DNA of 55,498 bases from an uncultured Verrucomicrobiales bacterium (GCA_937991965.1 CALKLP010000043.1:1-55498); one strand, 5' to 3'. Positions 19,962-28,620 are shown, counted from the stretch's first letter. Program-made: numbers and translations. The notes: generated by a model from the letters alone, not told the origin.

Positions 19962-22900
19962 ATGTCCGAACCTAGTCATGCATCTGAAGCTGAGAAACCA
20001 AAACCACGGTCTTGGTGGAAGTGGGCTCTACTGATCTTACTAGTTTTGTTGGGGATTACACTGGTTCTAATCAATGGCCCCACGGGTAGGTGGCTCATTA
20101 AAACCCAACTTCTGAAAGCTGCTACCACAAAGGGCTTGGAGGGAGATTTCACGCTTTCGGGCTCATTGCTCTCTGGATACCAGTTTTCTGACCTTCAGTT
20201 TAGGGGAGATCAGGGCATTGAGAATCTCTCGATCGGAACCCTCAGTGCGGACTACACGCTCTCAGGACTACGCCAGAAAACGGTCGATGGAGTCAGTATC
20301 GACACGCTCCAACTCACGATCGATACCGCGAAGTTCCCCAAATCTGCATCCGCAGAAGCACAAACAGAGGAAGAACAATCCAGTAAGCCACTGCGGGACC
20401 TGCTCGCCTCGCTCCGGCCCTGGGTCACGAACCCAGAGATCAACTTAAATCAGGTCGATCTGAAGGTCTTGAAAAAAGCCGCGCCTGTGGTGGCGCTGCA
20501 GTTCGATTCGTTTTCTCATGCCGCCGGCTCTGATAGGTTTGAGCTGAAGGGGTTTAAGGCCCAAAACGCTCAGAAAATCAATACCGCTCCGCAAGATGTG
20601 ACCCTACGTTGGGGCGAAAATGATGCTTCCATCAATCAATGGGAAGTGCTGCCCGAGATTACGCTCTTAGATACGAGTGTGGACTGGTCTGAGGAGGTGC
20701 GCGCGACCACTGGGCTGCGTGTAGATGGGGCGCTCCTGCAAGCCCGGATGCAGGACGACTTGGCGATCACCCTGACGGAAGGAACGCTGAAGACGGATTT
20801 CTTAGCAGAATCCTTCGACCAGAAGCTTCCCTTTCAAGGTTCGGTGGAGGCTCTAGAGGTCGACGTGCAGAATTGGCGTGCTCCGCTGAGGGAATGGAAT
20901 ATCGCAGGTGATCTGAAACTCACGGAAGCGGTTTACGCAGAGTATGACCTCAGGGATACCGCACTGACTTTTTCGCAACGAGACGCGAATTACACTCTCG
21001 ATCTCGATGGGGTGGTCATCGGCACTCCTGCCAAGCTGGCAGTGAAGGGCGCCTGGACGCAGCCGGAGCAGGAGAAATGGTGGAGTGATACCCGTGCGGA
21101 TTACGCGCTCAGCATTCCTAGTCTCGGAGAACTGCCGGAGAAATGGAGCCTCCCAAAAATCGAGTCCACGGGAGCGGAAATTAACCTAGCAGGCGAACTA
21201 GAACTGGTGGATCTGAGTTTAAGAGGAATCACTACAGCAGGTTCGATTACGACGCTCCAAGCAAAGGGGGTGCTCCTTCCTCCGCTCGCGATCGAGGCGC
21301 AACTGCGTGATCAGCAAGTGAATGCGAGAGTCCAGTCAACGATGGGGGAAGCCTCCGCGCTCGAACTGGCGGGCTCCTATCACCTGAAGGATAAGAATTA
21401 TGAAGGGCGTTTAGATCTCACCGAATCAACCCCAGAATGGATCAATGCTCTCATTCAACTTTTCGAAAAACCGGTTCAAGTCACGGACCGAGTGGCGCTT
21501 GCCTGGGCGGGGAAAGGGAGCTTACTGGAAAAGAATCAACCGCAGGAGGGGGAGCTCACGATCTCCGCTCTGACCCTAGAGTTGCCTAAAATCCCCAGCC
21601 TGAGTATCCGTACGAACGCGCAATATAACTTCCCGCAGTCCATCGCGATTTCTAACCTCCATCTGGCGGAAGAGGAGTGGCAGCTGACCGGTGATCTGAA
21701 CTGGGATAACGCTACGCTGCGAATTCCGAACGTTACGGTTCAGCATCAAGCAGATCGTGTCGCGACTCTTTCCGGCGAGGCCCCATACACCTTGGACGCG
21801 AAATCACTGGAGGCCTTCCTAGAGCAGACCAGTCCTCTCGCGCTTGAGCTGATTGTTAAGCCTCTGGCTCTCCAAAAAATCCAGCAATGGACTGGGGCGA
21901 AAATTCCAGCAGAAATCACGGGCGAAGTAGAGGCGGAGCTGTCTCTCTTTGGTTCTCCCGCTACTCCTCAAGTTCAGGGATATACCAACATCATTAATCT
22001 GAAGGGAATCACCCCAGAGCTGGATGAGGCCATTAATCTCAACCTTGATTTCGCCTCGGCGGGCGAATCGCTCGCGGTGCAAGCGACGGCCAAAGAAGCA
22101 GATACGATCCGCATTTTAGCAGAGGCGGCCTTACCCTTTACGCCGCTTGCGTGGGTGCAGAATCCCGGCACGGTGCTGAAGGAGCTCAAGGATGCTCCGC
22201 TTAAGGCTTCTGGGAATGTCAAAACCTTCCCCCTAGAGCGCATTGCGACCTTCGTTCCACAGCTGGAGCAAATCGATGGAGCGGTCACGGCTTCAGGTGA
22301 GTTTACAGGCTCGATAAATCAACCAGTCTATCAGCTCGATATTGAGGCAGAGGTCCCACTCCTCGCGCTCGATAACCCAAGCTTCGGGGAAATCCGTGAC
22401 ATCACTCTGAAATCTCAGATGACGGAAGCCCAAGTCATCAGTAATGCTCTGACCGCCCAGATCAATGGCGGAAAGTTCAACCTGGAGGGCACGGTCGACA
22501 TTAAGGAACCTAAGAATCCCCTGTTTGATCTCACCTTGAATTGTGACCATGCTCTGCTCTACCGCGATGATTTACTATCCGCTCGTGCTAATGCCGACCT
22601 CCAGCTTCAAGGCCCTCTAAAGCGGGCGGTGCTCACTGGCGATATTGGCTTAACCGAATCGCTTGTTTACAAGGACATCGAGCTCATCCCCATCGGCGTG
22701 CCTTCCTCCGCAGTAGCTAAGGTTCAGCTGCCCGCCCTCTCTTCTGGCAATTCCTCTGATCCCTTGCCCATTCCCGCTCCCTTTTCGCAGTGGCTGCTAG
22801 ATCTCACCGTCAAGACAGAGGATCCGGTTCTCCTGCGTGGAAACCTCGCTTCGGGATCGGTGGAGGGCTCTGTTAAGCTTACCGGAAACTTGGAGCGCCC

Positions 22901-23450
22901 CGTGCCGAACGGAACATTCTACCTTACGGAGACGAAAGCGCAGTTACCCTTCAGCGTGCTAGAGGTCGAGAGAGGCGAGCTCGCCTTCACCCCGCAAACG
23001 GGTCTCATGAATCCAACGCTCAAAATCCCGGGAAAATCTTCGGTCGGAGGGTATGATGTCAATTTACTGGTTTACGGTGGCGTCTCGAACCCCGCGACCA
23101 GCCTGACCTCCTCGCCACCACTGCCCGAGTCTGAGATCATGTCCCTCCTCGCGACCGGCACCACAACCAGCGCTCTCGCTAACCGTGATGCTGTCGCCCT
23201 CAAAGCATTTCAGCTCCTCCTTCTGAAGCTACAGAACCAGAAGAGTCTCCCCTTCGGAAACTCGCTCTTCAAGCTCCTCCTCACCGGCCTCTCCAAGCTC
23301 GATCTTCAAGTGGGCCAGAATGATGACTTTACCGGCCGCAAGTTCACCTCCGCCTCCATTGATCTCTCGGACCATTGGCACTTCACCACCCAAATTGATG
23401 ACAAGCAATATGCTCGTGGTCTGTTGGTTTACCTCATTCGTTTCAAATGA
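19962..23450 (+). CDS. tamB: TamB-like translocation/assembly (AsmA/DUF490) protein
   Basis: A very large envelope-spanning protein of 1162 aa. A single inner-membrane anchor is near the N-terminus (about 19-39, WKWALLILLVLLGITLVLI). A long series of beta-rich segments follows, as in bridge-like lipid-transfer proteins. The C-terminal DUF490 region (about 800-1162) includes GNLASGSVEGSVKLTGNLER and the LPESEIMSLLATG motif typical of TamB. TamB works with an Omp85 protein in outer-membrane protein assembly or phospholipid transport. The stop overlaps the next gene, an Omp85 barrel, by ATGA; this tamB-then-tamA order and coupling supports the assignment. It is a little shorter than E. coli TamB (1259 aa). 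Confidence 0.93.
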   Translation: MSEPSHASEAEKPKPRSWWKWALLILLVLLGITLVLINGPTGRWLIKTQLLKAATTKGLEGDFTLSGSLLSGYQFSDLQFRGDQGIENLSIGTLSADYTLSGLRQKTVDGVSIDTLQLTIDTAKFPKSASAEAQTEEEQSSKPLRDLLASLRPWVTNPEINLNQVDLKVLKKAAPVVALQFDSFSHAAGSDRFELKGFKAQNAQKINTAPQDVTLRWGENDASINQWEVLPEITLLDTSVDWSEEVRATTGLRVDGALLQARMQDDLAITLTEGTLKTDFLAESFDQKLPFQGSVEALEVDVQNWRAPLREWNIAGDLKLTEAVYAEYDLRDTALTFSQRDANYTLDLDGVVIGTPAKLAVKGAWTQPEQEKWWSDTRADYALSIPSLGELPEKWSLPKIESTGAEINLAGELELVDLSLRGITTAGSITTLQAKGVLLPPLAIEAQLRDQQVNARVQSTMGEASALELAGSYHLKDKNYEGRLDLTESTPEWINALIQLFEKPVQVTDRVALAWAGKGSLLEKNQPQEGELTISALTLELPKIPSLSIRTNAQYNFPQSIAISNLHLAEEEWQLTGDLNWDNATLRIPNVTVQHQADRVATLSGEAPYTLDAKSLEAFLEQTSPLALELIVKPLALQKIQQWTGAKIPAEITGEVEAELSLFGSPATPQVQGYTNIINLKGITPELDEAINLNLDFASAGESLAVQATAKEADTIRILAEAALPFTPLAWVQNPGTVLKELKDAPLKASGNVKTFPLERIATFVPQLEQIDGAVTASGEFTGSINQPVYQLDIEAEVPLLALDNPSFGEIRDITLKSQMTEAQVISNALTAQINGGKFNLEGTVDIKEPKNPLFDLTLNCDHALLYRDDLLSARANADLQLQGPLKRAVLTGDIGLTESLVYKDIELIPIGVPSSAVAKVQLPALSSGNSSDPLPIPAPFSQWLLDLTVKTEDPVLLRGNLASGSVEGSVKLTGNLERPVPNGTFYLTETKAQLPFSVLEVERGELAFTPQTGLMNPTLKIPGKSSVGGYDVNLLVYGGVSNPATSLTSSPPLPESEIMSLLATGTTTSALANRDAVALKAFQLLLLKLQNQKSLPFGNSLFKLLLTGLSKLDLQVGQNDDFTGRKFTSASIDLSDHWHFTTQIDDKQYARGLLVYLIRFK

Positions 23451-25444
23451 CTCGTTCCTTTCGACTCCTGTTGAGCCTTGGTTTAGCTCTTGTTTCTGTG
23501 TGCCCCGCCGCGCAGCTGCAGATTATTGGGCTCGATCCCGATCTCAAGGAGAGACTGGTCAAAGAATTAGAACCGCGTTTTACCTACATTACCGATCGGG
23601 ATCCTGCTACCTGGCGAGCGGATGATGCGGCCTTCTTCCTAGAGCGTGCACTGATCCGCCGCGGGTATTACACGGCTTCCGTGGATTGGACGCTGCCAGG
23701 CGGCGATCTGATCGAGCTCACGGTAGACTCTGGTGCTCGCTTTCTTTTTGGCGAAATCAGCAGCGCGTCTCCCGTCGATCTCTCCGTAGAGACCCTGAGG
23801 GAATACTTTTTACAGCCCTTAGTCGATACGGAGGCAGTGCATATTGATGAAGCACCTTATATCGAAGATTATGCCGTGAAGGGTGCCCAGAACGTGGAGA
23901 ACTACCTGAAGTCAAAGGGGCATTGGCACGCGCAAGTGACTCTGAAATCTACCGGCATGGCGCTCAACCAAATGGGGATTAACATCACCCTAGATCTAAA
24001 TGCAGGGAAGCGCCTCACTCTCAATAAACCCGAGCTTGAGGGAGCGAGCTCCGAAAACGTGGCATTGTTCTGGCCGGAGCTCCAACGCTATGTCGGGCGC
24101 TCCGCCTCCACGAAAAATATCAATAAGGTAAAACGGATTGTAGAGAAGTTCTATGAGGACAATGGATACCAGTTCGCAGAAGTCGCCATGCCCAGTCATC
24201 ATGGGGAAACGACGGAGGACCTGAAATTCACGATCAAGGAGGGGGTAAAGTACAAGGTCGATCGTGTGATCGTGAAAGGCCATGAAAAAACGAAAACACG
24301 CAAGATCGCCCGCTACTTCCGCAAGGAAAAGGGCAAGTATTACGATCAATCGGAAATCGACCGTATCGTGACCCGCCTCATCAACACCGGGGCCTTTCGG
24401 AGCCTCACCTTAGAGCCACGCACTAATGAAAAAGCAGGTCTGGTCGATCTCCACGTCGAGGTAACAGAGGCCAAGGCCCGCACCTTCCGCGCCTACGCGG
24501 GGTATGGGAACTTTGAGGAATTCATCTTAGGTCTCGGGTATACCGATAGCAACTTTCATGGCAGTCTGCGCAAGCTCTACTTTGGAGCAGAGTATAGTGG
24601 CCGTGGTCTGCTGGGAGAAGTAGGGGTTACGGAACCACGGATCTTTAACTCCCCGATCGATGCCAATGCCCGCGCCTACCTGATCCAGCGTTTTAACGAC
24701 GGCTATGATGTCGCTAAGGGTGGGCTGGAGGCCACCTTCACCTATAACCCGAATCTCCACTTATCTAGCCGTCTCTATTGGAATGCGGAGTATGCCTCCT
24801 CCTCTACCACCTCGCTTACGGACGCGGAACTCGGGCCGGGTGACTATCTGGTGAATCGCTTTGGCTTTGAGCAAATTGTCGATTTCCGCGATAGTAAATT
24901 GACGCCCACCTCTGGTTACTACGGGCGCGCATTGATCGAGAGTGGCGCTATCTCAGGCGACGCCACGAACACCTATGTGCGCGGAGAGCTTGCGAGTTCT
25001 TACCGCTACGTCCGCAGCAAGAGAAACCAATTCGCCTCCCGCTTCCTTGTTTCCGGGCTCGCCCCCTCCAACTCCTCTGAGCAACCTATCGACCTGCGTC
25101 TCTTCAGCGGAGGCGCGAACCGCCAGCGCGCCTATGAGGAACGCACCCTCGGCCCCCAATCCCTTAGCGGTGACCCTCTAGGAGGCGAAGCGTATTGGGT
25201 CGGAAGTCTGGAATACATTCGGACGATTGCCAACCCCGTCCGAGCGATCGCCTTCATCGATGCCGGGCAACTCTTTAGCGAGCTCTCTGACTTTTCCTTT
25301 AGTGATCCCAGCTATGCGGCGGGCCTAGGACTACGCATCGACCTGCCCATCGGCCCCGTCCGTCTCGAATACGGACGTAACCTCAACCGTAAAAGCGGCG
25401 AACCCAGCGGAGCCTTTCACTTCTCCATCGGAACCAGCTTTTAA
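23447..25444 (+). CDS. tamA: Omp85-family outer-membrane protein, TamA-like
   Basis: The outer-membrane partner of TamB, 665 aa. A signal peptide covers about 1-21 (LLLSLGLALVSVCPAA). POTRA domains occupy about 22-345; the clearest is VDRVIVKGHEKTKTRKIARY (about 265-284). The Omp85 beta-barrel spans about 350-665 with the VRLEYGRNLNR strand and a last residue Phe, which is the outer-membrane insertion signal. It overlaps tamB by 4 bp, so both are made together. It might instead be called BamA-like, but the pairing with tamB and the modest length favour TamA. After the stop, a dispersed repeat and the accessory island begin. Confidence 0.9.
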   Translation: MTRSFRLLLSLGLALVSVCPAAQLQIIGLDPDLKERLVKELEPRFTYITDRDPATWRADDAAFFLERALIRRGYYTASVDWTLPGGDLIELTVDSGARFLFGEISSASPVDLSVETLREYFLQPLVDTEAVHIDEAPYIEDYAVKGAQNVENYLKSKGHWHAQVTLKSTGMALNQMGINITLDLNAGKRLTLNKPELEGASSENVALFWPELQRYVGRSASTKNINKVKRIVEKFYEDNGYQFAEVAMPSHHGETTEDLKFTIKEGVKYKVDRVIVKGHEKTKTRKIARYFRKEKGKYYDQSEIDRIVTRLINTGAFRSLTLEPRTNEKAGLVDLHVEVTEAKARTFRAYAGYGNFEEFILGLGYTDSNFHGSLRKLYFGAEYSGRGLLGEVGVTEPRIFNSPIDANARAYLIQRFNDGYDVAKGGLEATFTYNPNLHLSSRLYWNAEYASSSTTSLTDAELGPGDYLVNRFGFEQIVDFRDSKLTPTSGYYGRALIESGAISGDATNTYVRGELASSYRYVRSKRNQFASRFLVSGLAPSNSSEQPIDLRLFSGGANRQRAYEERTLGPQSLSGDPLGGEAYWVGSLEYIRTIANPVRAIAFIDAGQLFSELSDFSFSDPSYAAGLGLRIDLPIGPVRLEYGRNLNRKSGEPSGAFHFSIGTSF

Positions 25445-25457
25445 AAGAGCTTCATCC

Positions 25458-25510
25458 CGAAGGCGAAGCCCGCTTCCGCACTAACATTGTCTGATTCTTT
25501 CAGCGTGACA
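25458..25510 (+). repeat. Dispersed repeat R1, copy 1
   Basis: About 53 bp beginning 'cgaaggcgaagcccgc' and ending 'ctttcagcgtgaca'. A near-identical copy lies at 28567-28620, with a few substitutions and one length change. Both copies start 13-15 bp after a stop codon: of tamA here, of the DUF5615 gene there. No protein or transposase is encoded within it. Confidence 0.85.
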
Positions 25511-25550
25511 CGAATGGCACGAACTTAAGGGTGATTTCGCTGATTGAGTT

Positions 25551-25586
25551 GGACCACAATGCAAGCGTAGCGCAGGATGGTCCTTA
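25551..25586 (-). repeat. Inverted copy of the 32-bp 'gcgctacgcttg' unit, in a hairpin
   Basis: Read on the minus strand this matches the tandem units at 27690-27753, including the shared 'atcctgcgctacgcttg'. It is bounded by GGACCA (25551-25556) and TGGTCC (25578-25583), a perfect 6-bp inverted repeat. This makes it look like a discrete hairpin-ended intergenic element. Confidence 0.7.
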
Positions 25587-26024
25587 GGCTAAGGCACGTA
25601 GGGCGCGAGTGAGGAAAACCGCAAAGGCACAGGCGCTAAACTATATTAAGAATTGGTGCGGTGTTAGATGTATTCGCTTCGTCCCACAGATGGCCTGAAG
25701 GGTCATGAGATTCCAGACTAGTGTCAAGATCGTGAGCGCGAGCGAATGATCTGCAGCCCTAGGTTCAGATGGGACTAATCAGAGTAACGAACGGTAAGAT
25801 GCGTTTTTGTGTTCACTTCTTGAGGCGCAGTTCGTCCCAGCTACGGATTTAACAGCGAGGCGGGGTTGAGATTCGCCTCTGGAAACGAGCCTGTGATCGC
25901 TGCTTTTCGAGAGGCGAGTTCGTCTTATTTCATTTTCACCCAACCCTGCGCCATCTCATTTTGCTGGCGCAAAATCGGGCTTCGACTGGTGAATCGATAA
26001 AGATCGAAAAAAGGAGTTGCGCTG

Positions 26025-26219
26025 ATGTTTGAAATTTTATTTGTATTTTTTCTTGGTTTATCATATCTATTATATAGATATAAGGTAAGTAAGGAGAAGT
26101 TAATTTCTATTAAATGTCAACACTGCGGAGAATTAGTAAATTATTTAGCCGGCGAATTTCAAAACAAAAACAGTAGTGTGCTGTGTAAGTGTTGCAATAA
26201 AAAAATGAGTTTAAGTTAG
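26025..26219 (+). CDS. Small membrane protein with a zinc-ribbon tail
   Basis: 64 aa, family not recognised. A hydrophobic N-terminal helix (about 3-17, ILFVFFLGLSYLLY) is followed by a basic linker. A putative zinc ribbon follows with CQHC (about 31-34) and CKCC (about 54-57), four or five cysteines spaced as CxxC-x19-CxxC. An AAAGGAG ribosome binding site lies about 9 bp before the ATG, which supports expression. The base composition is AT-rich compared with flanking housekeeping genes, suggesting acquired DNA. No function can be given. Confidence 0.6.
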   Translation: MFEILFVFFLGLSYLLYRYKVSKEKLISIKCQHCGELVNYLAGEFQNKNSSVLCKCCNKKMSLS

Positions 26220-26418
26220 TCAATATTAGTGGCTATGTTGGAGGACAGATGGCAGTAAAGATAGGCGAAAATACATATCCTTTATGAAAAAAGGAACCTG
26301 CAAGCCAACTTGTGCACTGCATGGGGACAGATAGAATTCGAGCTAGACTTTGTTTTTGGTCTGCTTTATATAGTATCTATACACTATGCTGAGCTATTAC
26401 TACCATCAAAGAGGCTGG

Positions 26419-27105
26419 ATGAAAGAGCCTCCGGAGGAATCTTTAAGATGGAAGAAGTTTACCCTAAAAGGCGATACACTCCAAGTCAGTGATCGTATTA
26501 TGCACGGGATTTTACCCGGAAGTTCTCCTGATGATAGCATGCCACAGGTTAAAGTTGAGGCTGGAGAATACGAAATTCGAGCTGTATTGAGACAGCCCAA
26601 ATATGGTCGTAGCTATCTGACAGAACTCATCGTGCTTCCTTTAGGCCAATCGTATGAGGGTGCAGAGCTTATGGGCAAGGTTTCAGTCGATCATGGGATG
26701 GTAGTGATTAGTGACTATGCTGCTCTGATGAAGGGACTTCATAAATTTCCGGACGAATATGAGTCGTATTTGTCAGAATGTAATGAGATAACAGGGAAGC
26801 TCTATTACGAAAGAAAGTTTAAAGGAGCCTCGCAGTTGTTCATGACTTCGGGCTTAGGTGATGGCACATATCCAGTATATAAGTTAGTTGGTGGAAATAA
26901 GGTTATTGGGTTGAAAGTCGAATTCAAATACGAGGAAGAATTCGTTCAGTCTGTTTATCAGAAAATGGTGAAAGTTCAAAAAACTCAGCCTGTAGAGCCT
27001 GTTTTTGAGTCAGTTGCCTCCCCCAAAAGAAAGTCTTTCAAAAGCTTAGTCTTAGTCTTTGCCCTCCTGCTTGTTTTTGTCGCCTTTGCGCTATTCTCAA
27101 GCTAG
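26419..27105 (+). CDS. Tail-anchored protein, DUF4241-like
   Basis: I chose the ATG at 26419 (MKEPPEESLRWKK, 228 aa) because AAAGAGG lies just upstream; the in-frame ATG at 26386 has no ribosome binding site and an in-frame stop lies at 26371. The middle contains the motif VEAGEYEIR and, near residue 165, TSGLGDGTYPVYKL. The latter resembles the 'sG.GDG.Ypv' core of DUF4241-type proteins, a group often found among immunity or accessory genes. The last 22 residues form a hydrophobic helix (LVLVFALLLVFVAFALF), suggesting a C-terminal membrane anchor. The family call is from memory of the motif and is tentative. Confidence 0.6.
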   Translation: MKEPPEESLRWKKFTLKGDTLQVSDRIMHGILPGSSPDDSMPQVKVEAGEYEIRAVLRQPKYGRSYLTELIVLPLGQSYEGAELMGKVSVDHGMVVISDYAALMKGLHKFPDEYESYLSECNEITGKLYYERKFKGASQLFMTSGLGDGTYPVYKLVGGNKVIGLKVEFKYEEEFVQSVYQKMVKVQKTQPVEPVFESVASPKRKSFKSLVLVFALLLVFVAFALFSS

Positions 27106-27237
27106 CTTAAAGGGCTTCCATTCGGCCCCTTGATGATCTCGTAAGGCTCCAATCCCCATAGGCATTTCATAATAATCGGGGTTAGGCATGGAAACGTGAA
27201 TTTTCGTCAAATGCCGAAGCGTTGGGTATCGAGAGGC

Positions 27238-27406
27238 GGAGTAAGCGTGGTGTCATGCCTGGTGCGGCCCTTTGGTGACATTCTATTGCCTTCGGCTTTT
27301 CTGCGCTTCGCTTGTAATGTGCGCAGAGTAATGCGTCGTTTGATTCGCTATGCTCACCCTTCGGGCATTCACTTCGTTCATGTCTATCCTCGCTTCGCTC
27401 GTATTG
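27238..27406 (+). repeat. Dispersed repeat R2, copy 1
   Basis: The first 101 bp (27238-27338) match 29941-30041 with only about four substitutions. The following 65 bp match 30106-30169 more loosely. Copy 2 has an extra segment of about 64 bp between the two parts. Inside is a stem CTGCGC...GCGCAG (27301-27326). The two copies stand on either side of the recombinase remnant, the toxin-antitoxin pair and the toxin/immunity cassette. Confidence 0.88.
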
Positions 27407-27574
27407 GAAGTCAACTCAGAAACGAAGGGGCAATCGGCCACCTTCCCGTGCATGAAAATGCAACGAACGAGAAGGCGTGCTTCTAGGTGGATGTGTTGAG
27501 GCGCAGGAGTGAAGGCAACGCGTTTCCTCATTGTCCAGTTGATCGTTATGCCATAGGTGAACGACCTACGACCA

Positions 27575-27675
27575 AAGCAACGAAGGGAAAGCCTCGCCTC
27601 TAAACACGCTACCAGAGGCGCAGCAAAATAAGCCCCGCCTCAACCCGAAAGCCACTCAAACAAACTCTCCGTGTT
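27575..27675 (+). repeat. Dispersed repeat R4, copy 1
   Basis: About 100 bp similar to 32438-32540, sharing 'gcctcgcctct', 'gcgcagcaaaa' and the 'actctc.gtgt' end, with several indels. Copies lie near both ends of the right part of the accessory island. Confidence 0.65.
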
Positions 27676-27689
27676 CACCGTGTATTTGC

Positions 27690-27753
27690 CTAGGGGCTAT
27701 CCTGCGCTTCGCTTGTATTGTCTAAGGGCGATCCTGCGCTACGCTTGTATTGT
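27690..27753 (+). repeat. Two tandem 32-bp repeat units
   Basis: Units 27690-27721 and 27722-27753 differ at only three positions. Each reads 'ctaggggctatcctgcgct' (first unit) and continues 'acgcttgtattgt' or a close variant. With the inverted copy at 25551-25586 there are three in the window. Two adjacent units without spacers are not a CRISPR array. Confidence 0.8.
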
Positions 27754-27852
27754 GGTTAAAAATCCTCCCCCAAAAGCCCTTTGCGCTCTCAGGGATCTTA
27801 GCGGTGAATCAAATACCGAAGCGCAAGAGGGATCTCATTCACCTACCCCTCT

Positions 27853-27969
27853 ATGAGAATTTAACAAATGCTCGGACTGAGCCCCACCGAGATTTACACC
27901 CAGGTAAGTATCAATAAACTTAAAGAGATCCACGAGCTGACGCACCCAGCAAAGAATAAAAAACCCTAA
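27853..27969 (+). pseudogene. Remnant of a tyrosine recombinase/integrase C-terminus
   Basis: Reading from 27853 gives MRI-stop-QMLG, then LSPTEIYTQVSINKLKEIHE and finally LTHPAKNKKP before a TAA stop at 27967. This matches the C-terminal end of phage/integron-type tyrosine recombinases: the 'QxLGH' box, the catalytic Tyr in 'IYTxVS', and a 'KLKE.H...HPA' tail. An in-frame TAA stands where a glutamine (CAA) is usual, a few residues between LG and TEIY are missing, and everything upstream is gone. It is a decayed fragment and marks past site-specific integration here. Confidence 0.72.
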
Positions 27970-28003
27970 TGACAAATAATCCATTAACTGATATCTTACC
28001 ATC

Positions 28004-28222
28004 ATGAGCGAAAGAATTACCTTTAATCCTAACCAATGTGGAGGACGTCCCTGCATCCGTGGAATGCGTATTCGGGTAAAAGATGTTTTAGATTTATTGG
28101 CTGCAAATGTCTCCAGAATAGAAATTCTCGAGGACTTCCCATACCTCGAAGAAGAAGATATTCAAGCATGTCTTCAATACGCTGCTCGCGAAGCTGACCA
28201 TCCTGTCTTGATTGCTTCATGA
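28004..28222 (+). CDS. DUF433-family antitoxin
   Basis: 72 aa, typical DUF433 length. The motif GGRPCIRGMRIRVKDVLDLL is the family core, a winged-helix-like DNA-binding protein that acts as antitoxin. The stop overlaps the start of the DUF5615 gene by 4 bp (ATGA), the usual order for this type II pair. It would neutralise the toxin and probably repress its own promoter. The AT-rich leader (ctaatgacaaataatcc...) directly follows the recombinase remnant. Confidence 0.92.
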   Translation: MSERITFNPNQCGGRPCIRGMRIRVKDVLDLLAANVSRIEILEDFPYLEEEDIQACLQYAAREADHPVLIAS

Positions 28223-28551
28223 GCTCCTTTATTGTTGATGCTCAGCTCCCTCCAGCTTTAGCACGGCTTTTACGAGAAGAAGGGCATGAAGCCATCCATG
28301 TCACAGACATTATGCTTCAAGATACAGATGATGGTGAGATATGGACGTATGCAATCGAAAATAATGTAATCGTGGTGACAAAAGACGAGGACTTTCCGCA
28401 TCGCCAAATACAAAGCCAAGTCACGCCAACGATAGTTTGGGTAAGAATTGGGAATACTAGTAGAAAGGCGCTTCTGGCATGGTTTAGACCACTGCTCCCA
28501 ACGATCGAGGAACACCTTGCGCAGGGAAATAAACTGATCGAAATACGCTAA
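28219..28551 (+). CDS. DUF5615-family PIN-like toxin
   Basis: 110 aa, a PIN-like (VapC-related) putative ribonuclease that partners DUF433 proteins. The early acidic residue is in FIVDAQLPPAL (Asp7). Later VVTKDEDFPHR supplies further conserved acidic residues (about 57-60), and the C-terminus IVWVRIGNTS matches the family's last strand. It is coupled to the antitoxin by a 4-bp overlap. It is apparently intact, so the module may be active. Confidence 0.9.
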   Translation: MSSFIVDAQLPPALARLLREEGHEAIHVTDIMLQDTDDGEIWTYAIENNVIVVTKDEDFPHRQIQSQVTPTIVWVRIGNTSRKALLAWFRPLLPTIEEHLAQGNKLIEIR

Positions 28552-28566
28552 TTGCGCCCGTTGTTT

Positions 28567-28620
28567 CGAAGGCGTAGCCCGCCTCCGCACAAAACATTGT
28601 CTGATTCTTTCAGCGTGACA
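28567..28620 (+). repeat. Dispersed repeat R1, copy 2
   Basis: Second copy of the element at 25458-25510, starting 16 bp after the DUF5615 stop. It ends with the same 'ctgattctttcagcgtgaca' (20 identical bases). Confidence 0.85.

Larger units (their letters stand above)
25445..26024. other. Gene-free 580-bp stretch at the left edge of the accessory island
   Basis: No supported gene. It contains the R1 repeat (25458-25510) and an inverted copy of the 32-bp 'gcgctacgcttg' unit (25551-25586). A 'gcaaaggcacaggcgctaaa' segment near 25620 resembles common dispersed repeats. Near 25966-25986 a short GCGCCA...TGGCGC inverted pair can be seen. The last 20 bp carry a good ribosome binding site (aaaggag) for the small gene at 26025. 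Confidence 0.6.
27106..27852. other. Gene-free 750-bp stretch rich in dispersed repeats
   Basis: The open frames here are repeat sequence rather than genes. It contains repeats R2 (27238-27406) and R4 (27575-27675) and the tandem 32-bp unit (27690-27753), described separately. It separates the DUF4241-like gene from the decayed recombinase. Confidence 0.6.

Noticed and set aside
26310..26492. A 60-codon frame before the DUF4241-like gene
   Set aside because: It overlaps the better-supported frame and has no ribosome binding site or recognisable domain.
27196..27531. Open frames on both strands in the R2 region
   Set aside because: The same sequence recurs as a non-coding repeat at 29941-30169 with a 64-bp insert; the translations are low-complexity shadows of the repeat.
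27690..27753. Possible CRISPR-like repeats
   Set aside because: Only two units with no spacers between them and no cas genes; treated as a tandem intergenic repeat.
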